Assembly (NCBI GenBank): GCA_038373885.1
Contig: JAWZYV010001785.1
Coordinates: 360,022-424,021, forward strand
Reading direction: 5' to 3'
From: Cheiracanthium punctorium
Lineage: Eukaryota > Arthropoda > Arachnida > Araneae > Cheiracanthiidae
DNA: 64,000 nt
Below the pieces are notes generated by a model. It made no database searches. It was given only the letters and a program-made list of their open reading frames with translations, and was not told the origin of the DNA. The position numbers and the translations under genes are program-made. This document shows, piece after piece, positions 11,749 to 22,440 of the stretch. The first letter of the stretch is position 1, and the number at the start of each line of letters is the position of its first letter.

Positions 11749-12659
11749 GAGGAGAGGAGGGTATTGTGGAATAGTCGGGAAATATGGAATACCGAGGTTT
11801 CTGCTCTGTTAGGCGCTGTTGTCACTTGGGAATAACAGGAACTACTCAAGAAAGATTGCAGTGAGAGTTGACCCCTTGTTGCTGCCGTACCACTCTCTAC
11901 AGAACAAAGTGTATTTTGTGGTTTTCAAGAGTTTTTGCAGTTACGTTTTCAAGCACTTTAACCTACTAGTATACACGTGACTTGAACATGGATGTTACGC
12001 ATGATGTACACTAAAAGAATTGTACTTTGTTGTACTGTTTTTGCTTTTTATCTGACAGTGTTTTCCCACCAGTTTAAAGCTTCATTTTCCTAGATGGTGT
12101 GTCGGGTATTTTAGAATACTAAGTAATAGTGTAATGGATTTCATGCCATCCACTAAAGAACCGGAAAACGAACACACTGAATGTATCTTCTGTAACGGAA
12201 AATTCTTCAAGAGGAAAATTCTTCCGAAGATCAATGAGGTGAAATTTGGATTCAATGCTTCAGATTTTCTCTGTGGGCTTATCTTGACTGTAACGGAGCA
12301 GAGAAAGAAGATTATATCTTCGACTTATGTAAATAGACTCGAAGCAGAAATGACTTGAGAATAGTCTTAAAAATATGGTTCATAGTTAAAAAAAACTTTT
12401 ATGATGTCTAATTAGTTTTTAAACGGCTTAAACCACCTATTTTATACTACCCGACTATTCCATATTTTACTCCATTAGTAACTTTTATTTTAAATAATTT
12501 TTTCTATAGCAAAAGAATCAGCAGTATTCTTCGTTACAGGGGACATTTCATTACAATTAATTAAAGTACGTACTATTCATGATTTTGAGCATTTTATTAA
12601 AAACCTGAAAAGTTATAGTTAGAAATGTAAATGGTATTCCATAATACCTTCCACTCTTC
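11749..12659 (+). mobile_element. pogo/Tigger-like element, degraded
   Basis: TA dinucleotides lie at 11747-11748 and 12660-12661. The inverted ends match at about 21 of 25 positions and share GTATTRTGGAATA (11761-11773 and 12635-12647). Further subterminal copies of the AATAGTCGGG / ATATGGAATA motifs lie inside both ends. The interior encodes a short zinc-finger-like piece of the type found at the C-terminus of many arthropod Tigger-like transposases. TA duplication plus this protein support the pogo/Tigger branch. No DDE domain is present. Confidence 0.65.
12134..12358 (+). pseudogene. Tigger-like transposase C-terminal zinc-finger remnant
   Basis: A 74-codon frame with ECIFCNGKFF near residues 16-25. 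CxxC followed by N/D-G-x-F matches the start of the PHD-like Cys/His finger that ends many Tigger/pogo transposases. The later cysteines and the tryptophan of that finger are not visible here; the single downstream Cys lies in FLCGL. It is probably an internally deleted remnant rather than a host gene, because it sits inside an element with inverted ends. The assignment depends on a short motif. Confidence 0.5.
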
Positions 12660-12661
12660 TA

Positions 12662-14004
12662 CTTTTTGAAACTAGTCAGCATTTTTATGCGATTCTGATG
12701 GTTGTTCTTCCTACGATTACCTATTTTTTAACATTTTGTGCTAAGATTTTTCATTTTGATAATATGCGTATTTTTACAGGGACATGAATAATTAACTCAC
12801 CGCAAGCTGAAAAATGAAGGACACGCTGAATGGTACGCAAAGACTTACCTAAAACAGAAAAGAAGTATAAGTCAAGTGCAGAAAATTTACACGTAATAAA
12901 TTTCAATATTTATTAATAACATATGAAATACTATTAATACCTGCATAGCATTTAATCCAGTAAGAGTATCGACATACTAACATTGAAATAATACGAGTTA
13001 GCTATAAAGCGCAGGAAATTTTCACACAAATTTAGCTATAAACGCAAAATCGTTTTAAATTCTTTCAGTTGTTGTGAATTTTTAATCTTTTTTATGTTTG
13101 GGTTTTAGTTACAAGTATCTATGGAGGGGAGGGGGGGGGATTTCGCATTGAATTATGAATTTGCACTCACGTGAAAAGTTTTTTCAAAGCAATTTTGAAA
13201 GAACTAATATTGTTGCATGAGTAACACTTCGAAAACTAAATTTGTTACATAGATAAACATACGTGGAGTTCAGGATGTTGCCATAAAAATCCTTGATAAA
13301 CTACTGAAAAGAAAAAAAAAAAAGCCTAGTTGCCTATTGCTTTAAAAAATACACTTGTGTTATCTATTAGTTCATATAAACTTGTTCTGGATTAGAAATA
13401 AATTTTATTCTCTTCTAAATGTATATATACATACATTTTTTAAAACAATTCGCACATTTTTACAAGTAACTTTTCTTTAAAAAAAATTTCTGAGCCATCT
13501 TTTGTATGAATGAGCTAGTTGCTTTGTACATTTCTAGGTATGGATTCTTGCAGAAAATTCCAAGTAGTTTTTATAAGTATAAAATTTCAGAATCAAATGG
13601 TGCTTTCCACATCGGGATTTAGATCCAAGGTGAGTCCAAACTATGTACAATTAAAACATTCCAAATGAAAGGCATCTTTTCATCCCTATTTTCAATTTTG
13701 AAACTATAATAGCTTTTGAAGGATAAGCATGCTAGTTTAATGAAGACATTTTACCAGGAGAAACAAATGGCAGCCCTACAGCAATAAAATTCTTCGAAAA
13801 TGGTCAAAATAAAAACTAAAGGAGCTTTGAAGTATAACGCTAACCTATTATTATTTGAGATAATGGCATATAATACACCTTGACGTTCTTTTGTAAGTAT
13901 AATTAAATCATGTATATAGGAGCAGCATTAATACTTTTTAGTTCTTTTACAAACAAATTCATGTAAAATGCTATATTTAATTGCTTTACATTACATTAAC
14001 AATG
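12662..14004. other. no supported gene; AT-rich DNA
   Basis: Only chance frames and short homopolymers are seen, for example a G run near 13120-13138. No element ends were recognised. Confidence 0.45.
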
Positions 14005-14012
14005 AAAGTACT

Positions 14013-14277
14013 CAGTGGCGCACACAAGGGAGGGGTTATCAACTTAGCTTCGTTATATCATCGTGCAGTTTTGAAATTTTATTATATTATGTATCAGATG
14101 TATATTCTTATTTTAGCTGTTCAGATAAGTAAACAAAAACACAATTCAAGTGCGAGGAGTCTTTATAAAAGGTGGTCACGAGAAAAAAAAAAAAATGTGC
14201 CATATTTTTTCGGGTGGTTGGTGTCACTGCTTTATACGCTGGACCCCTTCCAATAGAAAATCCTGTGTGCGCCACTG
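14013..14277. mobile_element. hAT-type MITE, 265 bp
   Basis: An exact 8-bp duplication AAAGTACT flanks it (14005-14012 and 14278-14285). The ends CAGTGGCGCACACA and TGTGTGCGCCACTG are perfect inverted repeats. The interior is non-coding. The exact duplication and intact ends suggest a fairly recent insertion. Confidence 0.93.
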
Positions 14278-14524
14278 AAAGTACTATATCTAATTTCCAA
14301 TCTAAAATTAGGTGTTCTAAAATTGTATGCAGAGTCTCGTATAATATTTTTTGAAACTAAGTGTTGAAAAAAAGACAGTAAAATAGAGAAAAAAAATCAA
14401 TGAAAATTTTAATAAATAGTAGAACATTTAAAAAAATAATAATTAAGAGTATACAGCTTTTAAAAAGATTTTTTTTCTTCAAGGTTAATGGATTAAAAGC
14501 TAAAGAACTCTTCAGGTCTATGGC

Positions 14525-14630
14525 ATGCACTCGGTGATTCAATCGACCGCCGTCTTGCTGCTACTTAAATCGTGCGATGGTAACGGCTGCACTTTTACGA
14601 CACTGGGAAATGGCTGCGCTTCAAAGTGCT
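14525..14630 (+). mobile_element. decayed piggyBac-like MITE fragment
   Basis: Contains GATTCAATCGACCGCCGTCT, then CGTGCGATGGTAACGGCTGC, then TGCGCTTCAAAGTGCTTA. It matches the inner part and right end of the TTAA-flanked elements at 15526 and 16514. The terminal TTAA has decayed and no left end is visible. Confidence 0.7.
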
Positions 14631-14639
14631 TATTGAATA

Positions 14640-15521
14640 TTAAAATGCATTAGTGACAAAATCTCTTAAAAACATGTTACTAAAAAATTAGAAAAACCAG
14701 AGTCTGCACACCCAGTCCTTCTCACTCCTTGCATCGCACACAGCTGCGTCTTGTTAAGACGGACGCATGTACAAGGCAAAATAATCATTAGAAATCTGCG
14801 ACAGGAAATTCGCACTGAATAGATAAATGAAGAGAAAGGCGCGTTTTGTGTGTAGGAGCCTCGTTTAGTTCAAAGAAGGAAGAGGATGATCATTCACGTC
14901 TACCACAAAGATCGAAGATGCGAAATAAATGTACTGTTTATGAAGAGCCAGAACTGGGAGGGGAAAAAAAATGGGCTGTCTGTGCCGCTCTTCATGAGGC
15001 CCATGAAGTTAACTGGTTTCCAGTAAAAGTCAACCGATGTCTGAATGCGCATTAAAAAAATATTTAAAAGGATAATCAATCGTCATTAGGAGGTAGTACA
15101 AGGCTAACATTTATTGCACGAAATGTGTGAAGAGCAAACTCACCTCAACCCTTTCAGATTTCATTACAAAAATTCTCTTCGAATTAAATATTTTTTTTAT
15201 AATGATAGAGATTAAATTTATTGCGAAAACAAAATCAATAGTCTACATTATTAAATGTTTGAAGAACATTGGCTTTTACTGAACTGACCAGACATTAGGA
15301 CATTTTCAGTATACGATAGCACAGGACATTTTTAAGTCATCCACTGTCCACCATTGTGGAGGCAGGTTCCGAAACTGTTAAGACTGTCAGTTTGCCAAGA
15401 GAGGACTGCATGCATCTTTACAGGAGTTTAACGCCACAATTTATATCCTTATCAGAGGAGGGATCTTCTGAATAATGGTAATCCTGGGAAACACTCCGAG
15501 GGGACTTTCGGAACTACGGAT
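14640..15521. other. no supported gene
   Basis: A 69-codon frame at 14846-15055 shows no domain or splice context. The sequence is otherwise unassigned. Confidence 0.4.
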
Positions 15522-15525
15522 TTAA

Positions 15526-15866
15526 CCCTTTAAAGCGCAGACAATTCCCAAATGCTGAAAAAAGGGCAGCCGTTGCACGCAATGAACCGATCGACCGCCA
15601 TCTTGCTGGTAGTTAAATCCAGCGATGGCAACGGCTGCCCTTTTTTTTCATCATTGGGCACTTTATCCAATTCTTCTATATCAATCTATTTTCCATAGTA
15701 TTCTTATAGTTCTCATCAGATGCCAGTGCTGTTGAAAATAATCCTGATAATTTTTACGGGGAATGATGTGCTTAAAAGTAAAGGATTCTCGTCTTCTTCG
15801 AGACTGACAACAGTCAAAACGCCAAGAGTTTTGTATCCTCATGGTGGGGACGCTGCTCGTGACGGG
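15526..15866 (-). mobile_element. piggyBac-like MITE, 341 bp
   Basis: TTAA sits at 15522-15525 and 15867-15870. The left end CCCTTTAAAGCGCAG matches the end of the 16514 element in the opposite orientation. TTAA duplication and a CCCTTT-type terminus fit the piggyBac superfamily. An inner inverted repeat (GGGCAGCCGTTGC / GCAACGGCTGCCC) brackets a conserved GACCGCCATCTTGCTGGT. Neither copy encodes protein. The far end (GACGGG before TTAA) is only loosely similar to the first, so the terminal repeat is short. Confidence 0.82.
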
Positions 15867-16513
15867 TTAACGAAACGTGCACCGTACACCGCATGTATTC
15901 GGTGGTCATCAGCTGTAGGTCAAAATCAACCCACGACCTCGAATGCATTAGGATTGTTCCCTTAAGAAATAGTACAATTCTTTGAAAGTCTTTAAAGTAA
16001 TTTATTTACGGACGAGATAAATTCAGATTGTTCTCTTTATAAGTCATTCTTTCAAAAGATGAGATTTATGAGACATTTTGGGAACTTTTTTTTTAACATA
16101 ATAGTCTTTTGGCAAAATTTTCCTAAATAACCAGGATTACATCGGACGTTTGAATCTGAGCCCACCCGAACCCCTGGAGCAGCTACAATCAGAGAGCTAG
16201 AAAAAACGGAATTGGTAAAACACTTGATGCATCGATGCCACACACGACGACAGTTCATTCGTACATCAAGGCCAACAAAATCAAAATACTTCAACGTCCC
16301 AAAAGAGTCTTTTGAAGAGAGCACTGGAAGAAGTGACAAGGGAAAAAAAAAACAATCCAAAAACATCAGATAAGTTTACCAGTACGGGAGAGAAAAGAAA
16401 ACAAGAATTTGTACTGCTTACTTAGCTCGCTGCAAATATATCAGCTCATAAAGATTAAATTGGTTTTCATGCAAAATGTTGACTCAGCATTTTGTACGTA
16501 TGTATACGTTTAA

Positions 16514-16911
16514 CCCTTTAATGCGCAGTGTTCCCGCTCTGGGAACATTAACTCTGACGTTTTGACTGTTGCCAGTCACGAAGAATAGATCTGATTTCTA
16601 TAAAAATAGTTGCGGGTGACATAGCTCTACGAGAATCCTTTACTTTTTAGCACGTCATTTCCAGTAAAAAAACAGTCACGATTATTTTTAACAGCACAGA
16701 CATCTACTGAAAAATGGAAGAATGCGAGAACAGATGGATAGATTGCCCAATGCTGAAAAAAGGGGCATAGCAGCTGTCGTCAAAAAAGGGTCTCTAGATC
16801 TGTGGCACGCGATGAACGATTCGATCGTCCGCCATCTTGCTGGTAGTTCAGTCGAGCGATGGCAACGGCTGCCCTTTTTTCAGCATTGGGAAAGGGTTGC
16901 GCCTCAAAGGG
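16514..16911 (+). mobile_element. piggyBac-like MITE, 398 bp
   Basis: TTAA flanks both sides (16510-16513 and 16912-16915). The ends CCCTTTAATGCGCAG and TGCGCCTCAAAGGG are inverted copies. The interior shares AACTCTGACGTTTTGACTG, the GCTGAAAAAAGGG arm and the CCGCCATCTTGCTGGTAG block with 15526-15866, in inverted orientation. It is non-coding. Confidence 0.9.
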
Positions 16912-16915
16912 TTAA

Positions 16916-17321
16916 AAGGGGGGGAAGGCTGGGCTGATTTGCACCTGTTGCAGTTTAAATGCCCATGTCACAAAAATACAAGAATACACCGTTTTCTACA
17001 ATGCAGCCCCACAATTTTTTTCCCAGTTATTTACACACTGTATGAATGTGAGAATGTGGGATTAGTTCTTAACAAGCCTTCCCCCCCCACACACACACAA
17101 ACTCCTTTTACACACATACATACCACCCAAAGAGCCCGCCTAAAAGCCAACATGAGGCCTGGGGCAAACGTATAGATCTTTGCAGCCCTTTTCATACTGA
17201 CATAAGCATAAGCACAGGGGGGGGGGGGGATTCAAAGACCCATGCCGGGAAGCAACGATATATACAGAAGGGAGAATTGCTCAATCTGGCAAAGAAAATC
17301 GGTGACCCTTTTCAAGTTACG
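16916..17321. repeat. low-complexity stretch with CA-rich and poly-G tracts
   Basis: C and CA-rich runs lie near 17080-17100 and a 13-base G run near 17217-17230. No gene is seen. The last five bases, TTACG (17317-17321), are the probable target duplication of the following transposon. Confidence 0.6.
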
Positions 17322-18762
17322 CACAGTGGAGTATTCGTATCAAAATCCTGGCCAAAAAGCGAAAATTTTAAATTTGTTTAAAAACAGTAATATATATGTT
17401 TTTGGATAGTCTAGTAACTGATGCATCATGAGATGCATGTTTCTCGACCATAATTCATATCCAAAAGATGCAGCACTCGGTTTAAAAGCAAGTTTCTTCA
17501 TTTACGGCAAGAGATTTCAGCGTTTTCTATTACTTCGTCGTGCATATTTTACGGGCTCTTTAAATTAATTTAATGATTTGAAACTTAGTATAATTGTAGT
17601 AAAATATATGTATTTTAATTATATTTATCTATTAGCTTTAAAAAAATACGACTTTATTAAAAAAAATTGTAAACTGTTTTTTTCTAATTTTTTTTTCAAA
17701 AATCCACATTTTAAAAAACTTTTTGAAGGGGTGTCGCGGCTTGTCGCGCCTAATTTCAACTATAATCGTAATTATTACAGTATTGAGTGTCTATTCCAAG
17801 AAAAAAAATGTTCCCCCAACATCCACCATTTTTATAAAAAAAATTATTTCTATAGCGCCATTTTTATTTTTTCGATAATTTTTTGACGGGTGATCGCAAA
17901 AGGGATACAAACAAACGCGCTTGTATTTCTCATAAACTATAAATTATGTGCAAGTGTTTGGATAAAGGTATATAAAGTTTCATTTCAGTTAAGATTTAAC
18001 ATCAGTATTTTGAATTCAGTATGTAATTTATTTTTCTGATGTAAATTGGCTATAAGAAGAAAATTTCTCCAAAATTGCCCTAACTTTGTTCTGTAAATAG
18101 TCCCATCTATTTACAGCTTAGTTTTCCATTTATGTCGTAAATTGTGTCCAAAGCAAAAACTCCCCAATTTTGGTTCTCAAAGGATGACAACTGTGACTTC
18201 GGGTCATGGAAGTGTGAGTGTGTAAACAGAAACACGTGCTATGTCTTTAGGTCATTTTGAAGTGCTCGCTTGAAATAAATTACTTTCTCCTCGAGCTTGG
18301 AATGAGATTTTATGGGTTTGCAAAGGGGGGCTTCTTTTAAGCAGTGCCCTTATATGATCTGCTCTAAGCAGCTATAGAGCGCTAGAAGGCAATGAAAAAG
18401 AGCAAGCCTTTTAGCAGTGAGACCCTATAACTTCTTCTTCCACAGGGACCCGATGGTGGTGTGTGTCCTCTCTCTCCCCCCCCCCCCCCCCAAAAAAAAA
18501 AAAAAAAAAAAAAGGAAAGAAGGAGAAGAAAAAGAAAGTGATTCTGAGTGAAGACGAATATCAGAGTTCAAAAGAATCGGAATGAAAAAGTTAATCTTCA
18601 GACGTCATTAGAAAACTAAGCTCCATCTAGTAACTACATTTAGAAAAGTGAAAAATCTGAAAACTTTTATGATAAAAATTGATTTATAGATAAGTAGTAT
18701 TATATTTATAAGTATTATTATAAGTAATGCATTACATTTATATATTTTTATTGTGGTTAAGG

Positions 18763-19092
18763 CAGCGTTTCTCAACCTCTGGGGCGCGCCCCCCAAGGGG
18801 GCGCAGAGCGTTTCCAGGGGAGGCACGAGATTAACCAAAGAGCAAGTAATGATACACGATTTTAAAAAATCGCCAAATTTATTCTCATTTTTACTCAGAA
18901 ATATATCCATTTTCGCTTAAAATGTTCATTCAAACTTTACTGATAACATTATCTTGTAGAAAATTCGACTAAATGTACATTGTTAAAGATTAAAAAACTG
19001 AATATATGCTGAACAATGTGAAGGGAGGGGGACGCTACCGTAAGTTAGCCTTTGTTGGGGGGAAGGCGAAGTTAAAAGGTTGAGAACCGCTG
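18763..19092. mobile_element. hAT element nested in the CACAGTG transposon, 330 bp
   Basis: An exact 8-bp duplication GGTTAAGG flanks it (18755-18762 and 19093-19100). The ends CAGCGTTTCTCAACC and GGTTGAGAACCGCTG are inverted repeats. The paralogous transposon near 54736-54751 has the uninterrupted inverse sequence GTGCCTTAACCACAA, i.e. one GGTTAAGG and no insert, which confirms both boundaries. A sister copy lies at 39415-39714. It is non-coding and non-autonomous. Confidence 0.97.
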
Positions 19093-19099
19093 GGTTAAG

Positions 19100-19232
19100 G
19101 CACGGCTATTTTCCTTACGGGAAGGTTGCCTTGGCGGAGGGCTTTTTAAGAGGCTCTAATGCGTATTCACGTGACATCTGGAGAAAATCGCCCAAAACTC
19201 CAGACCGTTAGATCGACAGCCGCGTGGTATTA
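19100..19232 (-). repeat. captured SINE body inside the transposon
   Basis: The segment with CACGTGACATCTGGAGAAAA, CCAAAACTCCAGACCGTTAG and CGACAGCCG resembles the body of the reverse-strand SINEs at 60970-61218 and 61362-61607, but has no tRNA-like head. The same piece lies in the inverted copy at about 54605-54740, so it entered before the two copies separated. Confidence 0.75.
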
Positions 19233-19578
19233 CATTTATAAGCGGTATTATACAAAAGCAGTACTTCCCAGTAAGGGACACTCCCCGGACAAGACATTTG
19301 TTAGAAACCAACTTCGAGTCGTTTAGCGATATATCGCCAAATTTGGAGACAACACGCTTTTTTATATAATTTAAGAAGTATATAATACTAAAAAGTAAGT
19401 CAAAAGTCAACAGTAATGATTTTAACGTTAAAACACATGAAAAATATTTTTGGCCTGGATTTTGACACAAATACTCCACTGTGTGACGGTCCATGGCACG
19501 TGTCCTTAACTTACACGTTAGTAGTGGTAGTTTTTAAAACACTTCTACAAACAGTAATTTATATGTCTGAAAATTTGT

Positions 19579-19672
19579 GTGTGTGTGAGAGAGAGAGAGA
19601 GGGAGGGAGGGACGGGGGAGAGAGGTTGAACCCCTCCCCCCCCCTTCCCCCGAGAAAAAAACCTCCCCTAGC
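19579..19672. repeat. GT/GA microsatellite and C-rich tract
   Basis: TGTGTGTG, then a GA repeat (about 19588-19601), GGGA repeats, and poly-C runs to about 19650. Simple sequence only. Confidence 0.85.
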
Positions 19673-19683
19673 CCATGGCCGCA

Positions 19684-20459
19684 AATGACATGTGTGTAAA
19701 CACCAGATAAATTTTAAAATATTGGCACAGTTCGGAATTTGAAAGGAAAACCTGACCCACTTTAAAGGTATAATAAAAAGGCGGAGTGCTCACCCATTAC
19801 TTCCAAACAACGTATCCCAGCCCCAATTTCACGCACTAAATTAAATGTGTTCATTGTTTTGCAATAGTAAAATGACTACTGCGCGGACTATGACACTTAT
19901 TATTAACGTCTATTTTTAAATATTCAGTAACAATAGAAAAGTGGAGCCAAGCCCTCGTCGATAAAAACACTTTTACTGCCGAGTTATAAAAAAGTATCAA
20001 AATGAAGTTCTAGAGAAGCTAGTTAGCATTTTATATTGTTCCATAAATGTAGGGGCACAAAAAGGGTGATTGCAAAAGGGGCGTCGATCCAAATAAGGAC
20101 TCGAAAGTGAAATTTTCAGAGCGGGTTATGCTTCTTTCAAGGTGAATAAATCTTGTCGAAAGTATCGATTATAAAACACTTTTCATTTGTGCGCATACTA
20201 CAGTCACTTCGCGATAAGTCGAAGGAACCAGCCAAATATTTCAGAAGCTCGATTTATCGGTATTTGCGTTCTTTCTACTTTTCTATGCAATTCTTTTTTA
20301 AATTATAAACAATGTTTAATCGATCTTTTAATACTAAAATATTTAAAGAAAATGAATTTTTAGTATTTTAAATAAAAAAGAATTTTCTGAAAGTTCCTTT
20401 CCCCATTTCAAATCATTACTTTAAAGAAGGGGGGGGAGACATTATAGAATTCCCCTCCC
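19684..20459. other. no supported gene; possible Tigger-like end
   Basis: At about 20200, ACAGTCACTTCGCGATAAGT resembles the left ends of pogo/Tigger MITEs, but no matching right end is seen. Otherwise AT-rich unassigned DNA. Confidence 0.35.
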
Positions 20460-20660
20460 CAGGGACGTAGCCAAGGGGGGGGGGGGAGTCAGGAGGGTCA
20501 TAACCCGCCCGAGAAAATTTTTGCCATATTAAATGTATATTCTTCATGTGTATTCCTTCCATATGCACTATCATACACACGTATATATATATGAATTGTA
20601 GTAGTCGTAACCCCCCTCCCCTATGAAAAATTTCTGGCTATGAAAAATTTCTGGCCCCCG
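20460..20660. mobile_element. hAT-type MITE related to the one at 43829
   Basis: It starts CAGGGACGTAGCCAAGG and shares GTAGTCGTAACCCCCC and ATGAAAAATTTCTGGCTA with the element at 43829-43928. The right part is duplicated, with two copies of ATGAAAAATTTCTGGC. CCCCTCCC occurs on both sides (20452-20459 and 20661-20668), but it is low-complexity and weak evidence for a duplication. Confidence 0.62.
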
Positions 20661-20668
20661 CCCCTCCC

Positions 20669-22042
20669 CTTTAGTTTGCAAGCTTTCCCCGAAATGCAAT
20701 TGAAACTTTGATTTTAAGGAGCAGGTTTTGAGATTTACAGAAAACTGCATTAAAAATATTAATTTTTTTTTTTGAGACTCCATTTACGAGACTTAGAGTG
20801 ATCACAGGTTGACTGAACTACAACGTAACGGAGAGTTAACTTGCTTTCTCCCTTCACTGCTAAGATGCGACGGCCGAAAGTTCTCCCTTCTGTACCCACC
20901 GTTACTTTCTGGCATGGATCGCTTGAATATCCTCAAAGGGCCCATTGGAAAAATTGTGTTATTATTTTGGCTTTCGGTATAAAACGTTACTTGTGTCTTC
21001 TAAATCATTAAAAGTCATAGTATTGATTAATTTTTTAAAATATTTTAAAAAAAATCTGCTTCCATTAAGACTAACAGCAAAGCAAAATTATTCATCTAAA
21101 ATTGATTTTAAAATGTGTAATTGACTAAGGTCTTGCACTAAATCTTCATTCATGAAAGTAAAATAGATTAATACAATGAGATACTATAGCCAACATCATG
21201 GTTCATGAACCCTTCATTAACCGAGAAAAAAAATAACTGAGGATTTTTATATGCTTCAGTTAAATTAATTAATTTTTTTAATTTAGAGGGTTAAAATGCA
21301 CTTTGTTTCACGGGTGTGTGTGTGTGGGGGGGAGCGTTTAACTGGTAATACCAGAAGCAAATGAAGTCGGGATGTAAACAACCCATAGATCTTCGTTATT
21401 ATGCACCTCAGGGGAAAAAAAGGCTGAAACTCTGGGTTCAAAACACGACCACGCCTTCCATTTTAAATGCCACTTTTTACACGGATAATATGTTTTTCAA
21501 AAAGAAATTATTACTCCGAACGGGCTTGTTTGTATATGAACCCATTTTTTAAAGCATTTTTTTTTTCCGTCAGAAAGTCGTCCAACGGGGGCAAACAAAG
21601 CTTATTGCCTCTTCAATTACGATCAACTAACAACAGCCCTGTTCGAGAATTACGGCGATTGCTAAGGGCGACAAACGGAGCCTACACGCGCAAAGAAAAA
21701 AAAAAGGCCCAGGGCGATGCAAAAAGGTATAATGGTCTAGATCGCACGTGGATGGAATCAATAACACGTTTTCTGCTCGCATTAAATAAAATAAATAAAT
21801 CGGGGAAACGAGGTGAGCTTTTTTTTTCTTGTTTATTGTCAGTAGGAAAACACAAGAGAAAGTGATAAAGTGTTTACGTGCAGATGCAGAAAGCAATAAA
21901 GCAGAAGAAAGTGAAAATTTAAAAGATACGGCATGAAATTGACCAACTGAAGGCGGCGAGTGCATATTCACATTAAACAAACAAAAAAAAAAAATCTGAA
22001 ACTCATATTTTAAATGCGCACTAAAACGCTACATATTAACAG
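20669..22042. other. no supported gene
   Basis: Contains a TG/G tract near 21314-21332 and frames of up to 132 codons (21467-21865) without recognisable domains, splice context or homology. Confidence 0.4.
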
Positions 22043-22440
22043 CGTATCATAATTCATGCGTTGGTACTAGTTGTCTTCTTCGCTTCACTACGTTGGAACG
22101 TGTATCATAATCCATGAGCCTCCCGGCCCCTATTGCCTTTCTCGCTCCGATACGTTGTAACGTGTATCATAACTCATGAGCCCACTTTATTTAATTTTCT
22201 CGTTACACTACGTTGAAACGTGTATCATAATCCATGTGTCGGTCCTATTTCTCTACTTTGCTTTTTTTTTTTAATGTATCATAATCCATGTGTCAGTCCT
22301 ATTCGTCTATTTTCTTCTATTATGTTGGAACGTCTTCTTCTATTATGTTGCATAGTCCACGACTAGGCTCTATTGGCCTTCCTAGCTTCAGTTTGTTGGA
22401 AAGTGCATTTTGTTGGGAAATGCACCATAATCCATACCAT
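22043..22440 (+). repeat. minisatellite, about 61-bp unit
   Basis: The phrase GTATCATAATCCATG recurs at about 22043, 22101, 22162, 22223 and 22272, with a diverged copy near 22425. Between recurrences lie CTATTG, TTTCTCGCTTCACT and ACGTTGGAACGT segments. Spacing is about 61 bp for the first intervals, then shorter. Sequence drift shows that the array is old. No coding or known satellite family was recognised. Confidence 0.85.

Larger units (their letters stand above)
17322..19483. mobile_element. CACAGTG-ended DNA transposon copy 1 (Transib/ProtoRAG-like ends)
   Basis: The left end reads CACAGTGGAGTATTCGTATC and continues AAAATCCTGGCCAAAAA. The right end (19447-19483) is its inverted copy with few changes, giving terminal repeats of about 37 bp. 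The flanking 5-mers are TTACG (left) and TGACG (right), a 4/5 match. The same element lies inverted at 54352-57442 with an exact 5-bp duplication. A CAC-started terminal repeat with 5-bp duplications is typical of Transib and ProtoRAG elements, and CACAGTG equals the recombination-signal heptamer. No transposase is encoded. Relative to copy 2 it lacks about 1.3 kb, with a short filler near 17822-17840, and it carries a hAT insertion (18763-19092). A C-run/A-run (about 18475-18513) is internal. Confidence 0.85.

Noticed and set aside
20198..20270. Tigger-like left end (also 36709-36770)
   Set aside because: Start motif only; no right end or TA pairing could be located, so no element is called.
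21467..21865. 132-codon forward frame
   Set aside because: No recognisable domain, Lys/Arg-rich stretches from poly-A, and overlapping frames on the other strand of similar length.
22043..22440. CRISPR array
   Set aside because: The repeated phrase and the intervening sequence are both conserved, so this is a minisatellite, not spacers.
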